From Candidatus Scalindua sp. (GTDB lineage Bacteria > Planctomycetota > Brocadiia > Brocadiales > Scalinduaceae): DNA of 64,000 bases. The stretch spans positions 62,001-126,000 of the forward strand of contig JAIQZU010000081.1 in NCBI GenBank assembly GCA_021776915.1, written 5' to 3'. Shown piece after piece: positions 34,990-44,194 of this stretch (the stretch's first letter is position 1; every line of letters starts with the position of its first letter). The notes under the pieces are model-generated. The model was given only the letters and a program-made list of their open reading frames with translations, was not told the DNA's origin and ran no database searches. A program made the translations under genes and the position numbers.

Positions 34990-36852
34990 ATGAGCCGTTA
35001 TCGATCAGAAATTATAGTATGCCTCTTTTTAATCATAACAACCCTTGCAGTCTATTGGCAGACGCTAAATTTTGATTTTATCATCTGTGATGACACAGAT
35101 TATGTAACCGAAAACCTCCATGTCCGTGCCGGATGGACGGTGGAAGGGGCTGTCTGGGCCTTCACGACCAAATTTCATCGTCACTGGCATCCTTTGACAT
35201 GGCTCTCCCACATGACGGATTGTCAGCTATTTGGGCTGAACCCGGCCGGGCATCATCTGAGCAGCTTGTTTCTCCACCTGGCAAATACTGTGTTGCTTTT
35301 TTTCGTATTTAAACTGATGACAGGTACGCTTTGGAGGAGCGCTTTTGTTGCGGCTTTATTTGCATTACATCCGCTTCATGTGGAGCCGGTTGCCTGGATA
35401 TCTGTCCGCAAGGACCTTCTCTGCACTTTTTTCTGGATGCTGGCGATGTTAGCCTATGTCCGCTATTCTAAATCTCCGGGATTCTGTAGATATGTGCCGG
35501 TGCTTTTAGCGTTTATCCTGGGCCTGATGGCTAAATCGATGGTCGTAACCCTGCCTTTTGTACTCCTTTTGATGGACTATTGGCCTCTCAAGCGTTCCCG
35601 GCCAGGACAATCTAAAGGAGAGAGAAACACAGGAAACCGTAAATTTTTGAATTTCATGTATCAAAAATTATTTGAATTTCGCCTGATTTGGGAGAAGGCC
35701 CTTTTGTTCATTTTTGTTGGAGCCGCTTCAGTTGTAACTCTTTCGGCCATGCAACAGCAAACGGTGCTAAACGTACATACATCAAGATTATTACGTACGG
35801 AGCATCTTATAGCAAACGCTTCCTATATAAGCTACATTTGCAAGACGTTCTGGCCCCTTAACCTGGCGGTTCCTTATCCAGACCATTCTGCGACTTCAGC
35901 CTGGCAGTCAGTCGGGTACGGGTTACTCCTTATTTTCATAACCTTTTTAGTTTTTTGGAAAAGGCGGCAGTATCCTTATCTGCTTGTAGGGTGGTTGTGG
36001 TACCTTATAACTCTTATGCCGGTGGTTGGTATAGTGGGTTATGGGCCTACAAACATGTTTGACCGATATACTTATTTGCCGCTTATCGGCCTTTTTATCA
36101 TTATTGCCTGGGGCGTACCGGACCTTTTGAAGGCATGGCGCTATCAACGAATCGTGCTTGCCATATCTACCGGCATTCTGCTTTTATGCCTCATAACGCT
36201 CACATGGTTTCAGGTACAATATTGGAAGGATAGCGCTACGCTCTTCAACCATTCGCTCGATGTAACTGTCAACAACTATAAAGCACATAATATAATGGGG
36301 GTTATTCGCTCTGAGCAGGGGAAGGCCGAGGAAGCTTTTGACCATTATTACAGGTCGCTTAGTATTAAACCCAACTACGAAAAGACACACTACAATCTGG
36401 GAGTTATTCTCGCCGAGCAGGGAAAGCGTGAAGAAGCCATTGATCATTATTATAAAGCGATAAGACTCAAACCCAGGCGGTCAATGGCACATTATAACCT
36501 GGGACTTCTTCTGGCTCAACAGGGGAGACTTGAAGAGGCCATTGACCATTATTACAAAGCGATAAAATTCAAACCTGACTATGCAAAATCACATTACAAT
36601 CTGGGGCTTATTCTGGCTCAACAGGGGAAGCTTGAAGAGGCTATTGATCATTATTACAAAGCGATAAGTATTAAACCCGACTATGCGAAGGCACACTACA
36701 ATCTGGGGGTTTTTCTCACTAAACAGGGAAAGCTTGAGGAGGCCATTAAACATTATTCAAAAGCAATAAGTATCAAACCCGACTATGCGAAGGCACACCG
36801 TAATTTAGAACATGTTTTGCGGCTGATGGGCAAATCAACCGAAGGGAGCTAA
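34990..36852 (+). CDS. GT-C/TMTC-like membrane protein with C-terminal TPR repeats
   Basis: A ~620-residue protein. The N-terminal ~390 residues have about 9-10 hydrophobic segments with an acidic motif in the first loop (FIICDDTDYVTENLHV) and HWHPLTWLSHMTDCQLFGL, as in TMTC/PMT-related O-glycosyltransferases widespread in planctomycetes and Nitrospirae. The C-terminus has five to six 34-residue TPR repeats (HYNLGLILAQQGKLEEAIDH pattern). I prefer the ATG at 34990. TTG 34948 adds 14 residues. TPR parts may bind the acceptor protein or partner. The 3' end overlaps the convergent tmk gene by 4 bp. Confidence 0.82.
   Translation: MSRYRSEIIVCLFLIITTLAVYWQTLNFDFIICDDTDYVTENLHVRAGWTVEGAVWAFTTKFHRHWHPLTWLSHMTDCQLFGLNPAGHHLSSLFLHLANTVLLFFVFKLMTGTLWRSAFVAALFALHPLHVEPVAWISVRKDLLCTFFWMLAMLAYVRYSKSPGFCRYVPVLLAFILGLMAKSMVVTLPFVLLLMDYWPLKRSRPGQSKGERNTGNRKFLNFMYQKLFEFRLIWEKALLFIFVGAASVVTLSAMQQQTVLNVHTSRLLRTEHLIANASYISYICKTFWPLNLAVPYPDHSATSAWQSVGYGLLLIFITFLVFWKRRQYPYLLVGWLWYLITLMPVVGIVGYGPTNMFDRYTYLPLIGLFIIIAWGVPDLLKAWRYQRIVLAISTGILLLCLITLTWFQVQYWKDSATLFNHSLDVTVNNYKAHNIMGVIRSEQGKAEEAFDHYYRSLSIKPNYEKTHYNLGVILAEQGKREEAIDHYYKAIRLKPRRSMAHYNLGLLLAQQGRLEEAIDHYYKAIKFKPDYAKSHYNLGLILAQQGKLEEAIDHYYKAISIKPDYAKAHYNLGVFLTKQGKLEEAIKHYSKAISIKPDYAKAHRNLEHVLRLMGKSTEGS
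36277..36831 (+). repeat. Tandem 102-bp TPR-coding repeat array
   Basis: The coding DNA of the TPR region consists of about five near-identical 102-bp units (34 codons) such as TATGCAAAATCACATTACAA and later copies TATGCGAAGGCACACTACAA. Adjacent units differ at few bases, implying recent duplication or gene conversion, and are likely prone to copy-number change. Confidence 0.85.
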
Positions 36853-37694
36853 TTTAATATTTTACTTACGGCATTCCAGACCTTTTCTGCTATCTCTTCT
36901 CTGGGTTTTATTTGATTGTTTTTCGTGCACTCAATCGTATGCCAGTTACTATCGCCGTTAGCAAGATCTAAGTATACATCTTGAACCCTCTTTAAGTATC
37001 CTGTATCGACTTCGTGTAGATCCGCATCTGATTTAAAGCCTTCTGATTCTTTTGTCCTGGTTCTGATTAATTCCTGTGAAATCTCTATTGGAACGTGCAG
37101 GTAAATTGTAAGGTTGGCCCTGGGGATAGCGTAGGTTTTATATTCAAGTTCCCTGATCCATTCAAAAAACTTTTTTCGTTCCTTAATATCTCTAATCTTT
37201 GCTCCCTGATGTGCCATATTCGAGCAGACATATCGATTGGATATTATTATGTTTCCTTCAAGAAGCCATTTGTTCATCTGGTCTTTTGTCTCCCATCTGT
37301 CACCTGCATAAAGCAGGGAAGTAAGATATGGATTGACCTCATCAGGTCTTGACTCAACATATTCTGTTTTGTAATTGTCAGAGATTGAATTTTTTTCTGT
37401 AGAAAATGGATGCATTTTAAGATGGTTTTTTAATTCTTGTGGCCAGCCGAATCCTCCTTTCAAATATTTTTCTATCATGTTTGCAAAAAAGGATTTACCG
37501 TATTGCGGAAAATCTGTCATTTGTACCTGGTAGCCCTCTTTTGACAGCCTCTCCACGAGTAGACTGGTTTGTACGGTTTTCCCGCTCCCATCTGTTCCTT
37601 CAACGACTATAAGCTTACCTTTCTTTATATCCGCATTCTGATCAGGTGATAATGACGTGTGGGAAGTCAATTTCTTGGATAAAGTCATAGTCAA
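36849..37694 (-). CDS. tmk: Thymidylate kinase
   Basis: A 281-residue dTMP kinase with P-loop GTDGSGKT at about residues 33-40, DFPQYG (DRY/DFP loop) and LLYAGDRWETK (dTMP-binding), followed by an NRYVCSNMAHQGA motif and the LID region TRTKESEGFKSDADLHE. It phosphorylates dTMP to dTDP. It is longer than the usual ~210 residues, with an N-terminal extension (~26 residues) and an insertion in the lid/centre. Its 3' end overlaps the TPR gene by 4 bp. The family is confident. Confidence 0.87.
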   Translation of the reverse strand: MTMTLSKKLTSHTSLSPDQNADIKKGKLIVVEGTDGSGKTVQTSLLVERLSKEGYQVQMTDFPQYGKSFFANMIEKYLKGGFGWPQELKNHLKMHPFSTEKNSISDNYKTEYVESRPDEVNPYLTSLLYAGDRWETKDQMNKWLLEGNIIISNRYVCSNMAHQGAKIRDIKERKKFFEWIRELEYKTYAIPRANLTIYLHVPIEISQELIRTRTKESEGFKSDADLHEVDTGYLKRVQDVYLDLANGDSNWHTIECTKNNQIKPREEIAEKVWNAVSKILN

Positions 37695-37817
37695 ATCTCC
37701 TGGTTTACTGATATAGAATTATGGCGCTACAGCACAAGGACAAATAGTAACAAGGCATATACAAAAATCAAATGATTTGTTGTAAAAGGGGATATATTTG
37801 ATACAATTTTACGTAAT

Positions 37818-39308
37818 ATGTATATAAAATTTTTAAGTTTACTGAGTTTCAAAATAATAATTTGCTTTATTTCTCTGCTTTTCCTCAGCCAAAAGGTATG
37901 TGCGGAAGGTGAAGTTGAAGAACTAAGGAAAGATATTTTAGAACTTGAAAAGATTGCAAATCCGTTTGTGCGGATCTTCCAAAAGGTATCAAGTTTGGTG
38001 GCGCCTTCTGTTGTGAGCATAGTGGCAGAAGGCGCTTATGGTACTTTTACAAGTCCCCATGAAGAGGGATCTTCACCTTTTGTCCATCCCGGAGAAAAGA
38101 ATAAAAACCCCCAGAATTCTAATAAGCCAAGTTTTGGCTCTGGAATCATAATAAAAAAAAACGGGTATATCCTTACTAACTGTCATGTCATAGAAGGTTT
38201 TGAAAACGGCAGGATAACTGTCACATTATATAATGGGGACAAGCATGATGCTTCCGTTATTGGCAAGGACACAAACACTGACCTGGCAATTTTGAAGATT
38301 GCGTGTGACAATCTCAGGGAAGCAATTCTTGGAGACCCGAAAAGTGTGAAGGTGGGAGAGTGGGTAATTGCTATTGGCAATCCCTTTGGATATAGCCAGA
38401 CAGTTTCTTCCGGTATAGTAAGTGCAATAGGGAGAACACATGTTACACCATTTGCAAAGCCTTTTGCATACGAGGATTTTATTCAGACTGACGCAGCAAT
38501 TAATCCGGGTAATAGTGGCGGTCCATTGGTGAATCTGCGAGGCGAAATCATTGGCGTTAATTCCGCTATCGCAACACGCACTGGAGGATTTCAGGGAGTA
38601 GGATTTGCAATATCTATGGAGATTGCAAATGAAGTTATATCTGGTCTCATTGAAAAAGGCCGGGTCGTAAGAGGCTACCTGGGTGTAGGGCTTCAGAATA
38701 TAAGTGATAACCTTGCCACATATCTGAATTTAGAAAGCAAAGGAGATGTGTTGAGGGAGTTTCAGCTTGAATCTGACAAAGGAGCCTTCATTTCTGAAGT
38801 GTGGCAGGATACTCCTGCATCAAGAGGAGAGATTCTTCCCGGAGATGTCATCGTTGAGTTTGGCAGCCATGAGATTTTAGATGCAGATGATCTGCAGAAA
38901 GCCATAAGGGTTTCGACAGTTGACAGTAAAGTGACGATAAAAATCATTCGCAATAAAAAAGAAAAGTTGCTGACAATCAAAATGGATCAACAGCCTGAAA
39001 GCATGTCAGGGAGGAAATACGTAACAATAAAGGCGCTTGTCGGACAGGCAAGCCTGGGTATGGGCCTGGCGATTGAAAATCTGCCACAGGAAGATAAAGA
39101 AAGGCATGGAGTAATAGTAAGGCATGTTGTAAGTGGTAGTCCGGCAGAAAGGGCAGGTATATTACCCGGTGACATAATAATAAAAGTCGGTTCCAGCGAA
39201 GTTAACTCACTTAATGAATTCCAGTCAGTACTGCAGGGGTTTGTTGAAAAGGGTGTGCCGGTGTCTGTATTTATCAAATCAAAGGGCTATGTTACCTTGA
39301 AGTATTAG
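37818..39308 (+). CDS. DegP/HtrA-type periplasmic serine protease with two PDZ domains
   Basis: A 496-residue secreted protease with an N-terminal signal peptide (hydrophobic residues 10-24, cleavage after ~VCA), trypsin-like catalytic triad His123 (TNCHVIEG), Asp155 (NTDLAIL), Ser233 (NPGNSGGPLV), and two PDZ domains in the C-terminal half (GYLGVGLQNI, GDVIVEFG; then GMGLAIENLP, AGILPGDIIIKVG). It degrades or chaperones misfolded envelope proteins. The 123-bp divergent spacer from tmk contains a weak promoter-like TTGTAA...TACAAT. Convergent with topA (22 bp apart). Confidence 0.93.
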   Translation: MYIKFLSLLSFKIIICFISLLFLSQKVCAEGEVEELRKDILELEKIANPFVRIFQKVSSLVAPSVVSIVAEGAYGTFTSPHEEGSSPFVHPGEKNKNPQNSNKPSFGSGIIIKKNGYILTNCHVIEGFENGRITVTLYNGDKHDASVIGKDTNTDLAILKIACDNLREAILGDPKSVKVGEWVIAIGNPFGYSQTVSSGIVSAIGRTHVTPFAKPFAYEDFIQTDAAINPGNSGGPLVNLRGEIIGVNSAIATRTGGFQGVGFAISMEIANEVISGLIEKGRVVRGYLGVGLQNISDNLATYLNLESKGDVLREFQLESDKGAFISEVWQDTPASRGEILPGDVIVEFGSHEILDADDLQKAIRVSTVDSKVTIKIIRNKKEKLLTIKMDQQPESMSGRKYVTIKALVGQASLGMGLAIENLPQEDKERHGVIVRHVVSGSPAERAGILPGDIIIKVGSSEVNSLNEFQSVLQGFVEKGVPVSVFIKSKGYVTLKY

Positions 39309-39330
39309 CTCTTCTTTCCGCCTGCGGTAT

Positions 39331-41676
39331 TTACTTCTTTTTTTTAGTGACAGTTTTCGGCTTGCTTTTTCCTCCTCTTTTTTTCTTCTCAGGAGCCTTT
39401 TCGGCAAGATCAAGGCATTCCTTAAGTGTCAAGTCTTTAGGCTCTTTGTCCTTAGGTATCTTGACATTCTTTTTCCCCGCTTTTATATAAGGCCCGTACC
39501 GTCCGTTTAGAATTTGTATGTCCGGATTTTCATCAAATGACTTAATGAGTTTTTCAGCATCCGCTTTGCGCTTGGCTTCTATTAATTCAATGGCTCTCTC
39601 CTGGACTACGGTATATGGATCATCACCTGTTAAGGAAACAAACTTACCGTCGTGCCGGATATATGGCCCGAACCTGCCAATTGCAGCAACTATTACTTTG
39701 TCTTCATAGGTTCCAACTTCTCTTGGAAGTTTAAATAAATCTATAGCCTCTTCATATGTGATGGCATCCAGCCGCTGTTCCTTTAGCAGGCTGGCATATT
39801 TAGGCTTTTCTTCTCCAAGCTCTTCAGTCGTGCCGATTTGTGCCACAGGGCCGAATCGCCCTAATCTGACTAATAAAGTTCGGCCTGTTTTGGGATCCTT
39901 ACCAAGTTCTCTTGAGGTGTCTACTTCTGATCTGTCTATTGCCTCTGTAATTTTTACTTTTTCGTGAAAACTTCCATAAAATTTGCTGATCATTTTGTCC
40001 CATGCCAGCTTACCGGTGGCAATATCATCGAATTCTTCTTCTATTGACGCTGTAAATGAATAATCTAATTCTCTTGGAAAATTTTCAACGAGGAAATCGT
40101 TGACTACCACTGCTACATCTGTTGGAAAAAGCTTCGCTTTTTCTGCACCCGTAATTTCCTTTCTTGTGTTTGCGTTAACTTCGTTGTTTGCCAGGATCAG
40201 TTCCTGATATTGCCTCTCCCTGCCATCTCTGTGTTCCTTGAGTACATATCCTCTTTTTTGTATGGTAGAAATGGTGGGTGCATAGGTAGACGGCCTGCCA
40301 ATACCCATCTCCTCAAGTTTCTTAACAAGGCTTGCTTCTGTATACCTCGCTGGTGGCCTTGTAAACCGCTCAACAGCCTTCATTTTGTCAAGGCAGAGTT
40401 CTTGTCCAACGCTCAGGGGTGGTAACATTTCTTTGCTTTCCTCATCTTCCTTTTCTTCATCAGTTGTTTCAAGGTAGACCTTAAGGAATCCATCAAACGT
40501 AATGACCTCACCTGTGGCTTTCATGGTTTGAGGAACGGTGGATATGCCGATGGTTGCCGTGGTTCTTTCTATCCTGGCGTTGGCCATTTGTGAAGCAATT
40601 GCCCGTTTCCATATCAATTCATAGAGGCGTTTCTGGTTTCTGTCGCTACCTGTACTTTTTTCCGAAAAATCTGTGGGCCTGATGGCTTCGTGAGCTTCCT
40701 GGGCAGAACCGGACTTGGTTGTGTATTGTCTTGTTTCTGAATATTCGGCGCCGTATGCAGATGTTACTTCTTTTGCAGCGATATCCATCGCCAGTGTTGA
40801 GAGGCTTACAGAGTCAGTTCTCATATATGTAATCTTACCTGATTCGTATAACCGTTGTGCCAGGGTCATGGTCTGCGCTACCGAGAACCCGAGCTTAAGA
40901 CTGGCTTCCTGTTGTAACGTAGAAGTAGTAAACGGAGCAGACGGTTTTTTCTGCCCCGGCTTCTTCACTAGATCATTTATTGAGAACGTAGCACCAATAC
41001 ATTTGGCCAGAAAGTCCTGAGCTTCCTTCTCTGAGGAAAACCTTTCAGGCAATTCCGCCTTTAATATTTTATTATCGCCAACCAGGAACTCTGCACTGAC
41101 TTTGAAGAATGATTGACAGTCAAATTGCTCAATTTCCCGTTCTCTTTCTACCACCATTCTTACCGCTACAGATTGAACCCTTCCCGCAGAAAGGCCGAAG
41201 CGGATTTTTTTCCATAAAATCGGGGAGAGCTCAAATCCTACAAGTCTGTCCAGAACCCGTCTGGCCTGTTGCGCATTGACAAGATCAGTATCAATGCTTC
41301 TTGGCGATTCGATGGCGTTAAGTATTGCCTGTTTTGTAATTTCACTGAAAACGATTCTACGCGTATTTTTATCATTCAACTTAAGAGCTTCGCTCAAATG
41401 CCACGATATCGCCTCTCCCTCACGGTCCTCATCCGTGGCCAGCCATACAACTTCTGCGCTTTTTGCTGATTTTTTTAGTTCCCTTATAACGTCTTTTTTT
41501 TCTTTAGGAATTTCATATGTAGGCTGAAAACCATTTTTAATGTCAATGGCGTCATTAGCCTTCGGGAGGTCCCTGACATGACCGAAACATGATTTTACGA
41601 TAAAATCCTTGCCAAGATAACCTTCGATGGTTTTTGCTTTTGCCGGTGACTCTACGATTACAAGGTTTTTTACCAT
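39331..41676 (-). CDS. topA: DNA topoisomerase I
   Basis: A 781-residue type IA topoisomerase relaxing negative supercoils. TOPRIM domain at the N-terminus (VIVESPAKAKTIEGYLG; ATDEDREGEAISWH), catalytic tyrosine at Tyr284 (GKITYMRTDS), and a C-terminal series of glycine-rich topoisomerase repeats (LVRLGRFGPVAQIG, VAAIGRFGPYIRHDG, ILNGRYGPYIKAG) instead of Cys4 zinc fingers, as found in Bacteroidetes and some Planctomycetota. The tail is a Lys-rich stretch. It is preceded by a 19-bp palindrome at 41734-41752, a possible operator. Confidence 0.95.
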   Translation of the reverse strand: MVKNLVIVESPAKAKTIEGYLGKDFIVKSCFGHVRDLPKANDAIDIKNGFQPTYEIPKEKKDVIRELKKSAKSAEVVWLATDEDREGEAISWHLSEALKLNDKNTRRIVFSEITKQAILNAIESPRSIDTDLVNAQQARRVLDRLVGFELSPILWKKIRFGLSAGRVQSVAVRMVVEREREIEQFDCQSFFKVSAEFLVGDNKILKAELPERFSSEKEAQDFLAKCIGATFSINDLVKKPGQKKPSAPFTTSTLQQEASLKLGFSVAQTMTLAQRLYESGKITYMRTDSVSLSTLAMDIAAKEVTSAYGAEYSETRQYTTKSGSAQEAHEAIRPTDFSEKSTGSDRNQKRLYELIWKRAIASQMANARIERTTATIGISTVPQTMKATGEVITFDGFLKVYLETTDEEKEDEESKEMLPPLSVGQELCLDKMKAVERFTRPPARYTEASLVKKLEEMGIGRPSTYAPTISTIQKRGYVLKEHRDGRERQYQELILANNEVNANTRKEITGAEKAKLFPTDVAVVVNDFLVENFPRELDYSFTASIEEEFDDIATGKLAWDKMISKFYGSFHEKVKITEAIDRSEVDTSRELGKDPKTGRTLLVRLGRFGPVAQIGTTEELGEEKPKYASLLKEQRLDAITYEEAIDLFKLPREVGTYEDKVIVAAIGRFGPYIRHDGKFVSLTGDDPYTVVQERAIELIEAKRKADAEKLIKSFDENPDIQILNGRYGPYIKAGKKNVKIPKDKEPKDLTLKECLDLAEKAPEKKKRGGKSKPKTVTKKKK

Positions 41677-41733
41677 ATAGTTACATTGCTTTGTTTAAAC
41701 AATGAAAATTCGCATCTGTAAAAATAAAACGGT

Positions 41734-41752
41734 TTTGATAACCGTTATCAAA
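41734..41752. promoter_or_regulatory. 19-bp palindrome upstream of topA (candidate operator)
   Basis: TTTGATAACCGTTATCAAA is a perfect 9-bp inverted repeat around one central base, 58 bp upstream of the topA start codon. Its position and symmetry suit a dimeric regulator. No protein can be named. Confidence 0.5.
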
Positions 41753-41945
41753 GGTTAAAAATTAAAACAAAGGCGCTGTCAAGTGTCAAGGGTTTTCTGC
41801 TCTGAGGTTCTTCTCTGTTTTTTTGTAAATATTTGGTTACCACAATTAAATCTAAGCTGCCGAATGGCATTGTGCCTTCCCCTGAGATGTCAATATTCTA
41901 TGTCTGTAGTTGAGTCAAGTTAGGTCGCTATCACGACAAAATTCC

Positions 41946-41985
41946 TCGACTCCGCTCGGAATGACGTCACACTGAGCGGAGTCGA
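41946..41985. repeat. 12-bp inverted repeat, interspersed-repeat type
   Basis: TCGACTCCGCTC (41946-41957) and GAGCGGAGTCGA (41974-41985) are perfect arms around a 16-bp spacer containing ATGACGTCA. This resembles a widespread interspersed repeat family in environmental genomes. It lies in the topA-dnaA spacer. Confidence 0.7.
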
Positions 41986-42040
41986 AGTGTTATCAACATT
42001 GTCCTATGCATTAAATTAGGCCTTCGGCAACTATTTACAC

Positions 42041-42090
42041 GGTAGGAGCCCGCCATGGCGGGCGATCGCCAACGGGAGTTGGCTCCTACC
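42041..42090. repeat. Nested-palindrome repeat element (cruciform-like)
   Basis: A 50-bp element with a 10-bp outer stem (GGTAGGAGCC/GGCTCCTACC), inside which three smaller palindromes follow one another: CGCCATGGCG, GGCGATCGCC and AACGGGAGTT. It could fold as a cloverleaf-like structure. It resembles known REP-type elements of environmental bacteria. It lies ~440 bp upstream of dnaA. Confidence 0.75.
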
Positions 42091-42532
42091 AAAACCTTGA
42101 AATTCATATACATATATTTAGAGTGTTGCTGCTTGTGCCCTGTATTATTGTTAATATGTTAATTCACTATAACGGTAGTTTTAATTACCGTTCTGGCGAC
42201 TAAAATTAATGATTTATATGCCCAGTTCCTGCTTGATATTTTAGATACATAACAGTATAATCACCCAACGTTTTCAATTGTGAAAAATATCTTACCATTG
42301 GCCTTGATGGCAATTTATGCCATGTTTTTCATGGCCGGTTTAGGGCGGAAAAAATAAGTAGGTTTCGCCTCCCCGTAACTGTTGAGGAAAATACAACATT
42401 CTCAACTTTTATAAGCTTCTCGGTTAATATACAGAATCTTTGGCCTGGTTTTTTGAAAAAGACATCTTAAGAACAACAGATAGTTAACAGAAAAAACCCA
42501 TTGAAACACACTAAAACCATTCACAGTATCTT

Positions 42533-43885
42533 ATGAACCACCATTTGCCTGATAACGAAAAACAAATATGGAAATTTGTCCAGAAGAAAATTAAAGAGAA
42601 GGTCTCTTCACAACAATTTACAACGTGGTTTGAAAGTCTAAAGTTAATCAAATTCCATGCAGACAACACTTATATTCTTGCCCCAAATTCCTTTTGCAGG
42701 GAATGGATAGAAAACAACTATATGGATGTTCTTTCCTCAACATTAAGAGAAGTAACAAAAACCGGATATAAAGTAAAACTGGTCACTGACAGTAAAGAAG
42801 CCAAAAAAGACAAACCTTCTATTCAAAGTAACAAGCTTTCGCTAAAGGAGAAAAATAACACCTACATAAACAAGAATTATAGCTTCGATAATTTCCTGGT
42901 TGGGCCCTGTAACCGTCTGGCACACGCGGCTGCGCTTGCAGTGTCTGCGTCTCCCGGCACGGCCTACAATCCATTATTCATCCACGGACCTGTTGGCCTG
43001 GGTAAAACACATCTACTCCAGGCCATATTCCTGGAAGTACAAAAACGTTCCAGCGGGCAAAAGGTCTTATACATGCCATGCGAAAGCTTTGTTAACCATT
43101 ATATATCTACTATAAAGACTGGTGACTGGGACAGTTTTAGAAACCAATACAGGCAAATCGACACACTTTTAATAGATGATGTACATTTCCTGGCAAACTC
43201 TCAAAGCACGAGGGAAGAGTTTTTTCATACCTTCAATGCTCTTTATACTTGTCAGAAGCAAATTGTTTTATCAAGTGACTGCCCTCCTGAAGAGATACCG
43301 GCAATAGAAGAACGCCTCATCTCGCGATTCAGGTGGGGCCTGATAACCAGAATAGACCCCCCCGGTTTTGAAACCAGCGTTGCTATAATCGAGAAAAAAA
43401 CAGCTCTCATGAATATGGAAATTTCCTACGATGTGGCCCGTTATTTAGCAGAACATGCTACTTCCAGTATAAGAGAAATTGAGGGTACACTTACAAATAT
43501 TAATAGATATGCAATAATTAGTGAGAACAAAATAGACCTGAACTTTGTAAAGCAGATTATTGGTCGACCCACAAAGCATAAAAGCTATATAGGTATTGAA
43601 GAAATACTAAATACCGTTACAAAACATTTTGGAGTTCAACTCTCGCAGCTACATTCCAAAAGAAAGCTCAAGTCGATTACATTGCCCAGACAAGTCGCAA
43701 TGCATTTGACTCGAAAGCTTACCAACCTATCATTAGAGGAAATAGGGGGTTATATGGGTGGCCGTGATCATACAACGGTTATGCATGCAGATGAAAAAAT
43801 AAAAAATCTCAAAAAACAGGATCGAAGCATGTCTGCAACATTAAGAAAACTGGAAACCCTAATCACAAAACAACACAAGGGCTGA
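42533..43885 (+). CDS. dnaA: Chromosomal replication initiator DnaA
   Basis: A 450-residue DnaA. N-terminal domain I (QIWKFVQKKIKEKVSSQQFTTWF), then a charged linker, domain III AAA+ ATPase with Walker A GPVGLGKTH (residues 152-160) and Walker B LLIDDVHFL, and the C-terminal HTH ending in the DnaA signature GGRDHTTVMHADEKI. It binds DnaA boxes at the origin and melts DNA. Next is the dnaN-gyrB run at a 309-bp gap. Order and homology leave no doubt. Confidence 0.97.
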   Translation: MNHHLPDNEKQIWKFVQKKIKEKVSSQQFTTWFESLKLIKFHADNTYILAPNSFCREWIENNYMDVLSSTLREVTKTGYKVKLVTDSKEAKKDKPSIQSNKLSLKEKNNTYINKNYSFDNFLVGPCNRLAHAAALAVSASPGTAYNPLFIHGPVGLGKTHLLQAIFLEVQKRSSGQKVLYMPCESFVNHYISTIKTGDWDSFRNQYRQIDTLLIDDVHFLANSQSTREEFFHTFNALYTCQKQIVLSSDCPPEEIPAIEERLISRFRWGLITRIDPPGFETSVAIIEKKTALMNMEISYDVARYLAEHATSSIREIEGTLTNINRYAIISENKIDLNFVKQIIGRPTKHKSYIGIEEILNTVTKHFGVQLSQLHSKRKLKSITLPRQVAMHLTRKLTNLSLEEIGGYMGGRDHTTVMHADEKIKNLKKQDRSMSATLRKLETLITKQHKG

Positions 43886-44194
43886 TTACCTGTTCATATA
43901 TTGTAGATTCATTTCCGGCTATTACGAACCATTATGACAAAGACATAAAAATTTACAATTTTATAGTATATACGAAGAGCTTTTTTACTAGAAACTGACA
44001 CTAAACCTTCTTTTAAATAGCAATCAACAAAAAACCTTAAGTCCTTGTTTAACAATATGTTAAAATATATAATATTGTATTTTGTCTTTTAACATGACTA
44101 TATAATACTAATAGGTATAATAGTTTCTTTAATTAAACAATAACATATATATATTAAAATGCCGTTTACATTAAATAACTTTTAATTTAATAAA
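43886..44194. other. AT-rich dnaA-dnaN spacer (candidate unwinding element and promoters)
   Basis: A 309-bp spacer without genes, very AT-rich. It has a TTAACA-ATA-TGTTAA inverted repeat at 44049-44063 and several TATAAT-like boxes (near 44068, 44098 and 44116), so it probably contains the dnaN promoter and could serve as a DNA unwinding element of the origin. No perfect DnaA box was seen. Confidence 0.45.

Larger units (their letters stand above)
41677..42532. other. topA-dnaA spacer, candidate replication origin
   Basis: An 856-bp region without a credible gene. It holds the palindromes listed separately, a TTATCAACA (one mismatch from the DnaA box TTATCCACA) at about 41990-41998, a hairpin AACGGTAG/TACCGTT near 42171-42192 and a GTTGAG/CTCAAC stem near 42382-42407. 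Its position just before dnaA is a common place for oriC, but only one DnaA-box-like match was seen, so origin assignment is tentative. Confidence 0.4.

Noticed and set aside
37695-37817. Strong promoter between tmk and the DegP-like gene
   Set aside because: Only weak TTGTAA/TACAAT matches. Not enough to call as a separate feature.
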